From positions 36,606,670 to 36,670,669 of the forward strand of contig CP154957.1 of the NCBI GenBank assembly GCA_039621445.1: 64,000 bases of DNA, given 5' to 3'. This DNA comes from Euglena gracilis (lineage: Eukaryota > Euglenida > Euglenophyceae > Euglenales). A program made the position numbers and the translations under genes. This document shows, one piece after another, positions 22,234 through 31,744 of this stretch (its first letter is position 1; each line of letters begins with the position of its first letter). The notes below the pieces were generated by a model. It was not told the DNA's origin, ran no database searches, and was given only the letters and a program-made list of their open reading frames with translations.

Positions 22234-23030
22234 TGATCCACCGCACGGCGGAGACGATGAACCGGGTGATGTGTATGAACGCAAACCCGGCACCAGACCA
22301 TCTCACACAGGTGTTGTGGGATGACCACTGTCGTCAAAATTTGACCATCGCGAACACCCCTCCAGCCCTGTGGTGTATGTGCGCCCAGGCGATGATTACC
22401 GGTCTGGTGTATTACACCGACCCGGACACATCGGGATTCGCGGCGGACATTACCATGCGTGATCTGGGCGTGGAAGTCCCGCCACAGGTCGCACGGCAGG
22501 TATCGCCAGTTGGCACTTACACCGCACATTTTCGTGCTCACTCCCCCGGATTACCCGAGGAAGAGACAGGGGAAGCTCCTGTCCGGAGTGACCAACCACG
22601 CGTGAAAGAAAGTATTTTTCGGTCCCCTGAGCGCATGCCCCGGCGGGATTATCCTGCGCAGGAGCATGTGTCTCAGTACACCGTCTCTGGGGATTACCCC
22701 CAGGAGGCACCAGTGCCACAAGATCAGTACGTGTATCCACCTCAACCCCACCCAACCATACCTGACCCTATGCCACGACGTCCTGCGGAGGGAAAGCCTC
22801 CCTCGACGTCCGACACTGCCCGAAGCACTCGTCCGCGGGAAGCCGCGGCAGTGCCTCGTGCGGCGCCAGTTCCTCCGGTACGGGATGAACCCGTTATCCC
22901 GTGGACTGGCCGGACGTTCGATTCCGAGGAGGAGCGTCAACTGTATGAATATGCTGTGACGATCCAAAGGCAAATCGCACGTCGCCCCCTGTTTCCGCTG
23001 GCCATGGATACCCTGACCGGGCGGAAATGA
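22233..23030 (+). CDS. ORF2b, unknown protein of retroelement
   Basis: ATG at 22233 (overlapping the previous stop) starts a 265-codon frame ending with TGA at 23028-23030, itself overlapping the next ATG (23027) as ATGA. Residues about 10-100 look globular (for example DHLTQVLWDDHCRQNLTI, CAQAMITGLVYYTDPD); about 100-220 is Pro/Arg-rich and disordered; about 225-255 contains FDSEEERQLYEYAVTIQRQI, a helix. No known domain is recognised. Both ends overlap neighbours by one to four bases, so it is either a coupled ORF set or one protein with two frame changes. Confidence 0.5.
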   Translation: MIHRTAETMNRVMCMNANPAPDHLTQVLWDDHCRQNLTIANTPPALWCMCAQAMITGLVYYTDPDTSGFAADITMRDLGVEVPPQVARQVSPVGTYTAHFRAHSPGLPEEETGEAPVRSDQPRVKESIFRSPERMPRRDYPAQEHVSQYTVSGDYPQEAPVPQDQYVYPPQPHPTIPDPMPRRPAEGKPPSTSDTARSTRPREAAAVPRAAPVPPVRDEPVIPWTGRTFDSEEERQLYEYAVTIQRQIARRPLFPLAMDTLTGRK

Positions 23031-26000
23031 CGATGGAAGAGTGCCAGCAGTATGATGCTGCTGTGTCGGCTCTCACTGGAGTTCCAGCTCCATCACGACT
23101 CGGTCAACCAGCGCGACAGCAGGATGTTGCTGTGGCGGAAGCGCCACCGGCACGACCCACAAGCTCTGCCGCCGGCAAGCGGGACCGCGGCCCGGAAAAT
23201 CTGACGCCGCAGCCACAGCGCCGCTCGCCTAGGTCGGAAAATCCGCCCGCGGCGATGCACGTCGACGCCGACGAGGAAGCTTCGCCAGCGCCAGATGTGA
23301 CGGCAGAACGGGCGCGTCTGGAAACCCGACCACCCCCAGTCGCACCGGTTTACTCGAATCGTGGTGACGCTGAGGAGGAATTTGCTCGAACGCCCAGCAC
23401 GGAATCCGTGACTTATCCTGTGTATAAACCAGAAGACCCAGAATACTGGGATTACTGGGCGATATTCGAATGGCTGTCTAACACAAAGGGTAAGGGTAAA
23501 GGGAAGGGCAAGGGTAAGGGGAAAGGAAAAGGCCAGGAGAAAGGTGGGAAAGGCCCACCTGGTAAGGGCAGAAAAGCCGCATGGCCAGCTCCAGGCAAAG
23601 GCGGAAAATCTGCCGGGACCCCAGCAGGCAAGGGCGGAAAAGCCTCCGAACCTTCGAAAACGAAGGATGATGACGTTGCTGTGGTATTCAACTACCTTCA
23701 GGAGATCTGGTCGAAAATCGACGAAGATCTCCAGCAGTTTACACGCGCAAGCAACGTAATCCACCGACCACCGGATGCGGTGCTCGAAGTGGTGCAGAAT
23801 CGTATGTACGATCACTGCAAAATATTTTTCTACAGTTCCGAACTTCATGCGTTTGAGGGATACCCTCATTCGGATGAAGTTGTCCTGGACCGGATGTCCG
23901 GTTTCTGGGAGCTGTGGTTTTGGTTTGGATACCCCTGCCAGAACTTCGGCATTTTTACCGACTGAAACGGTCTGACGTATATCGATTGTATGAATACCTG
24001 TGAAGACGACGAAACGTTCGTCGCACAGCTGAAGGAAATCTTCACGCACATGTATTCCGTCGGAGCACTGGGAATCCAGTGGAAGTATTACCCCCTGCCG
24101 GAGAAACTCCAAGCGCAGGCCGCGGTAATGTTCACGAGCAACCTCCAAGTATACTTGGACAGCATGTATGGCACGCTGTTCAAGGTACTGGACGTCGACC
24201 TCGCGTACCCCCAGCGGTACAAACTGGAATGCCAGTTTTGCAAGGAAGTTCACATCGTTGACTTCTGGGGTTTCGGAGAACGCGGAAAACCGCCTCCGAC
24301 CGCCGAGAATGCCGGCAGCCAGCCGAACAGGAGATTTCTCCTGCATCAGTGCCGGAATCCCCAGATCGGAACGCAAGACCGAAAGGTGCTGAAATAGCAC
24401 CGGCAGAAAATATTTCTGCTGCAACAATACTGGCACAGGGCGTGGATTACCTACGTCCTGGAGGTGTATATCTATTTCCTGGAATACATGACCGCTGATG
24501 TGGATATCCACCGAAAGTGGTTACCTCGGGGATACACCAACGTGGACGCCAGACCCAATGACCCGGACCAACGCAGGATGAACCTGCGACCGGACTGGCG
24601 AGAGGCCGGAATCGGCCTCCAGGAGCACCTGGACACCCAGTTCGGGAATATCCTGATCTGGGAAGATTTTCAAATGTCTTTCGCGGCACACGAGGGGAAA
24701 GAACCTCGTTATGCGTTGCCGCTGCCCGCTTTCCTGGAAGACACAGGAGAATACGGCATGCACGAGAATTGTCGACAGCAGTGGGAAGACCTCTGCCTGA
24801 TCGACGACGACGAGCCAGAACCTCTACCCGGAAGCTTGGTAAGAGCGTCGTGGCCTACCACATACCCCAACTCTGACAGGAGTGAAAGTATAAGCTTTTA
24901 CCGCCTGTCAGACGCACAGGGGTGCTACAGAAGTGGAAAAGACCCGCGTTCTGCAGCACAACAACACACAGAGGAATCCCCTCCAGAAGCGGAGGAGGAG
25001 GAGGAAGCGGTCCCAATGGCCGAGGACGAACCTCAGCCAGCGGAACCTCCGGCACGGGAAACCCGTAGCCCATCTGTCGTGATGCTGGACACTGTGGCAG
25101 AAACTGCCCAGCGCCCAGGGTCGCCGGCAGGTGAAATGACACCTGTCCCCCTCTCACCTACCTCACTGAGTACGACAGGTGTACCAACACCTCCGCGGGA
25201 AAACCTGCCGGAGACGGTACCCCACACGCCCGAGGTAGTACGCCTCAAGCTCCCTGTTTCCGGGGAAACCCCGTCGACAGGGGAGCCAGCGGAGGAGCAC
25301 ACTTCAGGTGAAGGACCTGAGCGGCGCACCTCGCTGTGCGGACGCGTACTTGGTGGTTTGCGGTCACTGATCGCAGTTGTCACTCCACGTGGCACTGCGG
25401 CCAGTTCTTCCACAGCTGCGGCGAAAACTGCCCAGCCGGTGGAAGAAACACCTGACACTACAGCCATGGCGGTGAATGAACCTCCACCAACGCCGGCGCC
25501 ACCGCCAGTGTCGGAAGCGACACGGACGGAAGGCGACCAGACAGCAATGGCAGTGGAGACAATACCCACCGTGCCAGTACAGGATTAACTTGTACCAGCA
25601 CGGGCAGTGCCACCAGAGGCACGGGATGAACCCGCACCTCAGGGCACAGCCACAATCACTGCACAGAAGCGTCAAGGCACACGGACACCGGCGCCTGAAA
25701 AACAGACCGAGCGGACGTCCATGCCTCCACCACAGGCTCAACCAGCGCGAAGTGCGCCGGCCAAGCCTACACCCACACCATCCCCCACGGCTACCCCTGG
25801 GAAGCCCACGGAAGCCGCGAAGGAGCGTGTAGGACGACCATCAGCTCGGGAAACCCCTGCTGAAGGTCCACGACGCTCGGCGTCCGGGAGAAGACCCCCG
25901 TCCCAAGCGTCACCACGCACCTGGGCGAGCAAGCGTGACGCCGAACGGCGGCCCTCGGATACTCCGGAAACCGGAAGTCCGAAGGCCCCGGCGAAAACAA

Positions 26001-27448
26001 AACCAGGCGGCGCCCCTTGCAAGCCCACACCGAAATCTGGTGATCAGCCCCCACCGAAAGGCGGTGGTGGTGCTGGCGGCCAGGGTGCTGCATCCTCTTC
26101 TCGGGGATCAACCTCGGGACAAGGATTCACGCACGTCGCGTCATCCGGCTATGGGAAAACCTCACAGCCGAAACCGCAGTCAAAGGGGCAGGGAAAATCC
26201 CGTGCCTCAACAGCCGAGACACCTTCAGAAGACGAAGTTGTCATCGACTGGAACGCGATCAATCAGGATGATCCTGAAACTCATGACCTGAAAAACAGGT
26301 ACATGATGATTGATCACAAACTGAGGACAAATCAATGTCTCAATCGGTGGATTGAGCCACTGTTCTGTCAGGGACGAAAATGGTCCTTTGACCAGAACGT
26401 GACCTGCAATTATTACAATTGCAGATCCCCTCGCGTTTTGGCCCAATACTTCGGCGAGGAATTCCGCGTCGACAAAACGACGGAAAACCGTTTTGTGTGG
26501 CTTTGCACTGTATGCCACAAGAACATATATAACAGTGCACCTGACTTGGGATTACCCCTCGTCCACGTGTGCAATCCTGTGGATCGGAAATCGTTCCACA
26601 AGGATGGATACGTCCCCAACTGTGCCGCCTTGGTATGCGCCAAGTGCGTGGACAGTTGGACCCACAAGCACAATTTTCAAAACACGGAGCGAGAAGGTAC
26701 GAATGTACCACTGCTCTGCGTTAACTGCCTTCGAGGTACCTTCTGGCAAACTGCGGAAGGCGCAGTTCGCACAATCGTGCCAAGCGGCCAGAAGCCACTG
26801 GAGGAATACTCCACCTTGCACAAAAAGTACAAGGATTTTTTCAAGTACTCCAACCTCAAGCTTGACGACTACCACCACACGGGAATGGCCCGTGGGTGGC
26901 AGATCATCAGTGGGGCGATACGCCTCGCTGCTGAAGAGGCAGGGGTAAGATTACCCTACCTCTGGGAGACAGCGGACAGGGAAAAGATATTTTTTCGCCT
27001 ATTCACAACACAGGACCGAAATGGTCGCTGGTGCCTACCACAATGGCCACCCGAAAACCACGGGTTGACTTGGAAAGACTGGCTTGGGGCCGTGCTACGA
27101 CCCCATACAGTCCGCGCGGAATGTGCGCATCACATGCCCATTGACCCGCACCCAGGGAATGCCCCGCAGGTGTCAGCCAATCACCCACGGATGAACTACT
27201 TCATCTGGCCAGCCACTCTGCCCAGGAAATTCTGGGAGAAGCCGCAGTGGTTCCTCGCGGAAAGAGCGAGTGCAACCAAGCACACAGTCCCCGAAGGATG
27301 GGTTCGGGACTGGGTGGCACCTGACTTCGACTACGAATCGCCAGAAACCTGGCTCGTAGACAGGCCACCACCACCGCAATTCCATATGGTCCTGGTGGAA
27401 GATCCCCTGGACTCCCGCCAATATTATTGGCGGTTGGAAAGGATGTAA
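23027..27448 (+). pseudogene. ORF2c, large Cys-rich protein frame with three in-frame stops
   Basis: One frame stays open from ATG 23027 to TAA 27448 (1473 codons) except for TGA 23963-23965, TAG 24395-24397 and TAA 25586-25588. Layout: disordered N-terminus; a KGKGKG run (about 23487-23650); a globular domain spanning the TGA (about 23680-24400) with a CQFC pair; an acidic/Pro-rich middle (24900-26100); then a well-preserved globular C-terminus (26220-27448) with cysteine sets CNYYNC, CTVC, CAALVCAKC and CVNC, which look zinc-binding, followed by Trp-rich segments. No family is recognised. It sits where some Ty3-like elements carry an extra ORF, but nothing (signal peptide, membrane segment) shows an envelope protein. 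A relic of the same ORF is at 1-1310. Confidence 0.6.
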
Positions 27449-27465
27449 TGCCGAAACGGCATTAC
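24385..27465 (+). other. Hairpin series in ORF2c
   Basis: Perfect stems include 24385-24401 (6 bp, GAAAT), 24572-24588 (6, ATGAA), 24602-24619 (7, GAAT), 25128-25145 (6, AAATGA), 25304-25320 (6, GAAGG), 25622-25634 (4, ATGAA), 26051-26067 (6, AAAGG), 26472-26496 (8, nine-base loop), 26749-26767 (7, GAAGG), 26878-26894 (6, AATGG), 27415-27433 (8, ATT) and 27445-27465 (9, AAA). The last spans the terminal stop codon. Upstream members lie at 23854-23868 and 24007-24023. Confidence 0.75.
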
Positions 27466-27523
27466 CAGGCCCATGTAAGGTAAGCGCCTTCATGGAGCCT
27501 GGACACCGCAGGAGACTCATACA

Positions 27524-27870
27524 CTATACAGTGGTAGCGGATATCGCTGAACAGCCCTGGGATGAACCTGAGCCTGTCTCACACACTCTGCACGCTCTGG
27601 ATGGACACGCTCCTCCTTTTGGTCTTTCTGGCCACTGTGGTCCACTGTCCGTGGCCGTCACTGGGTGGGGTTTTTTGCTGGGAAATTTCTGATGTAAGGA
27701 TCTGGGGGGAAGGGGCGGCCACGGTTCGCCACGTTTTGTCCGCACCTTCAGGTTCTCTAGCTGCTGCGGTGACTGCTGCTCCGGGTATTTCACGTCGATT
27801 GGATAGTTTCCAATTTCTTCTCCACAGCATTGTTCGTCAAATTCGTGAAGTCAAATTGAAATTGTAAATT
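27524..27870 (-). pseudogene. Retroelement ORF1 fragment with GHGxWxTV motif
   Basis: Minus-strand frames carry TSEISQQKTPPSDGHGQWTT followed by VARKTKRRS, and KTWRTVA. The segment at 37791-37991 has the counterpart STENFQQQTTTHSDGHGPWQ followed by TVGKKPRRQ. Short basic blocks of the form W(Q/T)TVxxKxxR occur in ORF1/gag-like proteins of several retroelement classes. It lies next to an R1 repeat, as at 38 kb, so it is the 5' part of a DIRS-like copy. Only a fragment is present. Confidence 0.5.
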
Positions 27871-28879
27871 GTAAATTGATGTTCCGTCTGCGTCGTGTTC
27901 TTCCGGATATTCGTTTTATATTGACTTCTTCTCTTGGTTCGTCTTCTTTCTAGACTTTTTTCCTTTCTTCTGGGTTGGCGAAGGGTGTCAGGCAACGCCG
28001 GCGAAAAAGGCATTAAGCGCCGAATCCTAACCAAGCGCACCAAAAAAATCCAAACAGCACCGCCGGCGAGCAAGGCATGGCTTCGCAAGGGCAAAGCCCG
28101 AGGTAGCGGCACTTTCCCCCTCGCCGAAACGGACGACGGGCGATGGAGGGGAGGCGTAGTTTTTCATTTTTGTCAAGCCATCTGGGCTCTTAACTGAGCT
28201 TTCAGAAAAGGGGGGGTTGCTTTACGCTTCGCCCTCAAAGTCCCTTCCTCCCCGGTCGGTTCCATGGAGGGAGTAAGACAGGGCGAAGCCAGGGCCATTT
28301 CCCCGCCGCCAAAGGGCAAAGTGTGGAGCCCGAGCGACGTGCCGCCCCTCCCTTCCTTCTGTGTCGCCTCCCCTCCCTCCCTCCCGGGTTGGTTGTCCTG
28401 GCGGGGTTGCGAAGGGCGTTAAAGAGCCCCAAACCTCGGAAGGCGACGGCCACAGAAATGAAGGAAGGGGGCTGAAGAAAACGCTCAATGACCAGATGTG
28501 CTTTTTTGTATTAAAAAAAAGTAGGCTACATAAAAACTTTTCTGCTCTCTGCCAGGCGGTTGTTTTTGTACTCCCTGAGGCAAACCGACAAGGGAGGAAG
28601 GGACACCGAGGGCGCAGCACAAAGACGTTGTGAGGCCATGCCTTGCTCGCCGGCGGTGTTGTGTGATTGTTCTTTTGCTGGGTTAGGCGTCTCCCCTTAG
28701 TGACGCCTCGCCGGAAATGGCTGCATTGTCTCCGACGTGGCGACCATGGCACTGTCTCTTCCCCTGGGGGTCCCCCCCCCCCTCTTCCCCCTGGCCCCCA
28801 CTTGCTGGCCGATGGCGTTTGAAGACGATTTTTTTCAATGGGAGGGGGGGGTTCGGGCTCACAATGTCTCTGTGCTCCG
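27871..28879. repeat. R1 and R2 repeat cluster
   Basis: R1 lies at 27975-28100 and, inverted, at about 28630-28735; R2-like units lie at 28215-28330, 28555-28630 and 28865-28965. Short A/T-rich and pyrimidine-rich spacers separate them. No gene is seen. These are the flanks of the minus-strand DIRS-like copy and probably derive from its termini. Confidence 0.5.
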
Positions 28880-29640
28880 CCGTCGGTGTCCCTTCCTGCC
28901 TTGTCGGTTTGCCTCGAGGGAGTACGAGACACTTCGGGCTCCGCACTTTGCCATTGTGAGGCCAGATTGTGCACTGAAAGTAGGGGAGCCAGGGCATTTT
29001 CCAAGGCACCTTGGGCACCAAGTCTTTGATAATGGGTTGTAAAAGCCTCAACCCCTTTCCATTGACCAATTTCACAAAATTCTTGGGCAGAAAGGCCCAA
29101 TGTTTTGAGCAACCCAACCACTGCCCCTTTAGTGGAGAGGGGTCCCCACACGTGGGAGGGTACTCCTTGTTCGGTCAAAAACTCTCTTGTAATAGAAGCA
29201 ATTGTGTCATCACTTATGAGTGTATAGGGGGGTTTTAATGAAATCAGAAGGGGACCCCCAGGATTTACTTTAAACCGGGTGGCGGCCACGTAAGCCATGA
29301 TTAAATGAAAGGGACTGATTTGGGGACATTGGGGAATTGAGACAACTCTTTCCCACTTGTGGAATTTTTGCCCTTTGCGTTTGATTTGAATGTAGGGTGG
29401 CCCCCAACACACTTGTGGTTCTTTTGGCTTGTGCCAAACCGGATGAACGATATAAACAGAGGATGCGTGAACAAAAAATGAGCTGTGTGCGCAATGTACA
29501 AATATGAGTGGGCACAGGCTGCCTTGCCAGCCCCATGAGGATTGGGAGGGGATCCCAGAATGCCCCATACTTCTCCAGATTTTGGTTCCAAATCCTCTTA
29601 TAAGGTGCTAATAAGGTATTAAACCTTAGGCAACCAAAAC
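28880..29640 (-). pseudogene. DIRS-like tyrosine recombinase, degenerate
   Basis: On the minus strand the ORF from 29568 reads VCWGPPYIQIKRKGQ, CPQISPFHLIMAYVAATRF, GPLLISLKPPYTLISDDTIASI, EFLTEQGVPSHVWGPLSTKGA, LGLSAQEFCEIGQWKGVEAF then TTHYQRL. This follows the C-terminal half of tyrosine recombinases of DIRS elements. The HxxR motif, normally near HSTRGA, reads LSTKGA, so both His and Arg are changed; the nucleophile Tyr is present at 29029-29031. This distinguishes the family from LTR elements with DDE integrases. The copy is inactive. Confidence 0.7.
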
Positions 29641-30902
29641 CAGGGATCAAAAGCTAGCACTGTATGCATTACGGGCCTGGGCCTTTGAAAAATGAAAAAG
29701 TTGAGTTAAAGCGTCAGCCACTTGGTCAGTGGCGGCCAAAGGGGGGGGGGCACCCCCATTTTTCCAGAATCACCCATAAAAGAGTAAAGGCACTTTGGTC
29801 CCTTTTCAAACTGGGATTTCATCCCAGGAAATCTGTAATGGTTGAATTTTGTATTTGTTTCCGCTCCAAAATTTGCCTGAGCAAATCATGCAAAGGAGGG
29901 GCCACCTGGGGGTGGCATTTTTCCCTCCCTGCAATTGGTGAACATACCACTGTAGGGGGTGATTTTTAGGCAGGGGGTCCCTGGAACTCTCATTTTTATT
30001 ACCTGGGGCCACCATGTGGCTGAATCCCAGTAGGGGGTGACCATAAAAACGTTGGCCTTGGCAAACATTTTTAATCTGGGGAGAAATTTTTGAATCACTG
30101 ACCGGGGGGGGTTTGCATAAAGTCCCCATGTTGTCTAGTGGACATTGTAAAGTGTCCACTGCTGTGGCTTCCCAGTGGGGCCACCTGGCCACAAATTGTG
30201 GCAGTTTTCTGTTGCCTGGGAGGCAAAAAGGTCTGTTTCCAGATTTATGTAATTTTTGAATTGCTGTTTTAGCCAGTGAAAAAGTTTGGAGTCCAGTGAG
30301 TAGTCCCCCCTGTGCATTTCCCATCTGCTTATGGGGTCTGCCAGGTATCCTTTTGAGGGGACCCAGTTTACTTGGAGATTGACATTTTTCTCCATGAACC
30401 ATCTGAAAAATGGTCTTAGAATTGTGTTGAACGGGTCTTTCTTCCCTCCCCTTTTGTTAAGTAATAATAAATTACTTGATTGTCCACTGACAGGGACACA
30501 TTTTCTCCTGGCTTGCTGAGACTTTTTACTGTGCTTATGGCAGCACTTAACTCCTTTACATTGATGTGTAAAATGGAATTTTCCCTCCAAAATTCCTGGA
30601 CAAGTTTTCCAGTTCGAATGTCCAGCCCCCCCCCCATGTATGCGTGCTGCCGCCTGAGTGAAACTCTCTTGTTGCATTTTGGGGGAAGGGCATGCCCCCC
30701 CCAGGTGTCCAGTAAAAATTTTATTTCCTTTAATTGGGCCTTGATTTCCTGGGAAATTGGGTGTTTTGAATCCCAGGGGGCTGCAGAGGTTGTAACTAAA
30801 AAAATTGCCAGGGCATCTGTAAATGCCCTTAGAAAGGGCATGGCCATAAGATTGCACCATATTTGGCCCAAAATGGCAGCCAATTGCATTTTTGACATGT
30901 AG
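29641..30902 (-). pseudogene. DIRS-like RNase H and following domain
   Basis: Minus-strand frames from 30902 give QLAAILGQIWCNLMAMPFLR, HPISQEIKAQLKEIKFLLDTW, WRENSILHINVKELSAA, VSLSVDNQVIYYYL, then in a second frame NVNLQVNWVPSKGYLADPIS and LETDLFASQATENC, and in a third KPPPVSDSKISPQI. The first RNase H Asp seen in copy B (SDSS) is not evident here. LETDLF is the block also found in the chromovirus spacer. RT is missing: at 30902 the copy abuts plus-strand gag sequence of another copy. Confidence 0.75.
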
Positions 30903-31137
30903 GGCTATGGCAGCCATACAAGGGGTGGACCTCCAGAGGCCACCCAGGAGCTAAAGGGCAGCCCCACAGGGGCTTTATATTTAACAAAGGCCCAGCCCCA
31001 GGAGGAACAGGGCGAAGGGGAAGGACCCCCACAAGTATTTATTCATCAATCTTCAAATCCCCCAGTGAAATCAAAAAGGGGGGACCCACAGAGGCCCCCC
31101 TATGGTATGGATACCAACACCATCATGCAAAACAGGG
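30903..31137 (+). pseudogene. DIRS-like gag fragment split by an LTR element
   Basis: Plus-strand reading gives GGPPEATQELKGSPTGAL and later KRGDPQRPPYGM, matching gag of copy A on the other strand (SQRDPQRPF). The frame resumes after the LTR element at 36461 (MVCIPTTRSS). It is joined head to head with the minus-strand copy at 30902. Confidence 0.6.
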
Positions 31138-31731
31138 TGTCGGCTGTCGGCCCGCCGACAGCCGGTTTCTCAACATTCCCCCCGCGATAGGACTCACCCA
31201 GTGGGTAGGAAGCTCCAGAAGTCAATTGGAAGGTGAGCAAAATGTTGCAAGTCTGGAAGTACAAAAGAAAAGAATGAAGGAGCAAGGCATTCCATTCCAA
31301 AATCATTCTCTGTATGTTACTCTCACCCACTGCGAGCACAGGTGTGTCTGACCAAGGTGTGCAGGTTCCTTGTGTGTGCTTTGCCTTTTGAATCAAGTCA
31401 ATGCTAAAAAGGTTCTTCTCTGTGGTTTTCTTTGGATTCAAGGACAGAAAAAGCCATTTTCAGTTCAAAGTTTTTGGATCCTACGCCGGTATGCCAACCC
31501 AGCCACTTACAGGGGGCAAAAAGCCGGGCTTCCGGCCCTGAGCCCTCCGGAGGCTCTTTTTATTGAAAACCCCTGAGACTGGGTGGTGACCGTAGGTGGG
31601 GGAAAAGGAGGAAGGAGGCCCAGTCGGTCGGGCATTCCATTTCCCAGGCATTTCATTTCATTTTCCCGTTTCCGGTTCACCTTTAAACTACTTTTACCTT
31701 TCCTTTTTTTCTCCGAAACCCCCCACCGACA
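31138..31731 (+). repeat. 5' LTR
   Basis: 594 bp, TGTCGG...CCGACA. It contains a perfect palindrome GAGCC-CTCCGGA-GGCTC followed by TTTTTATTG (about 31540-31566), also present in the other two LTRs, and an AGGACAG acceptor-like site after a pyrimidine-rich run at about 31445. Confidence 0.92.
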
Positions 31732-31744
31732 TGGTACGCAGAGG
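31732..31744 (+). promoter_or_regulatory. Primer binding site
   Basis: TGGTACGCAGAGG starts at the first base after the LTR. TGG is the usual beginning because tRNAs end CCA; the complementary tRNA 3' end would be CCTCTGCGTACCA. The tRNA species is not identified. Confidence 0.7.

Noticed and set aside
23487-23560. KGKGKG run as a taxonomic marker for dinoflagellates
   Set aside because: Such runs are common in dinoflagellate proteins but also arise by simple repeat expansion; TTAGGG rather than TTTAGGG repeats in the window argue against relying on it.
23093-24511. 472-codon minus-strand ORF opposite ORF2c
   Set aside because: It is an antisense shadow: the plus strand has element-wide continuity, a relic copy and motifs; the antisense frame has none and its composition mirrors the sense codons.
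25033-25741. Long minus-strand frames opposite the Pro-rich middle of ORF2c
   Set aside because: Low-complexity GC-rich coding sequence leaves several frames open; no independent motif or start context.
28222-28900. C-terminal half of the 448-codon minus-strand frame that begins with the recombinase
   Set aside because: After about 28900 the frame runs through R1/R2 repeats and simple sequence; the openness is accidental.
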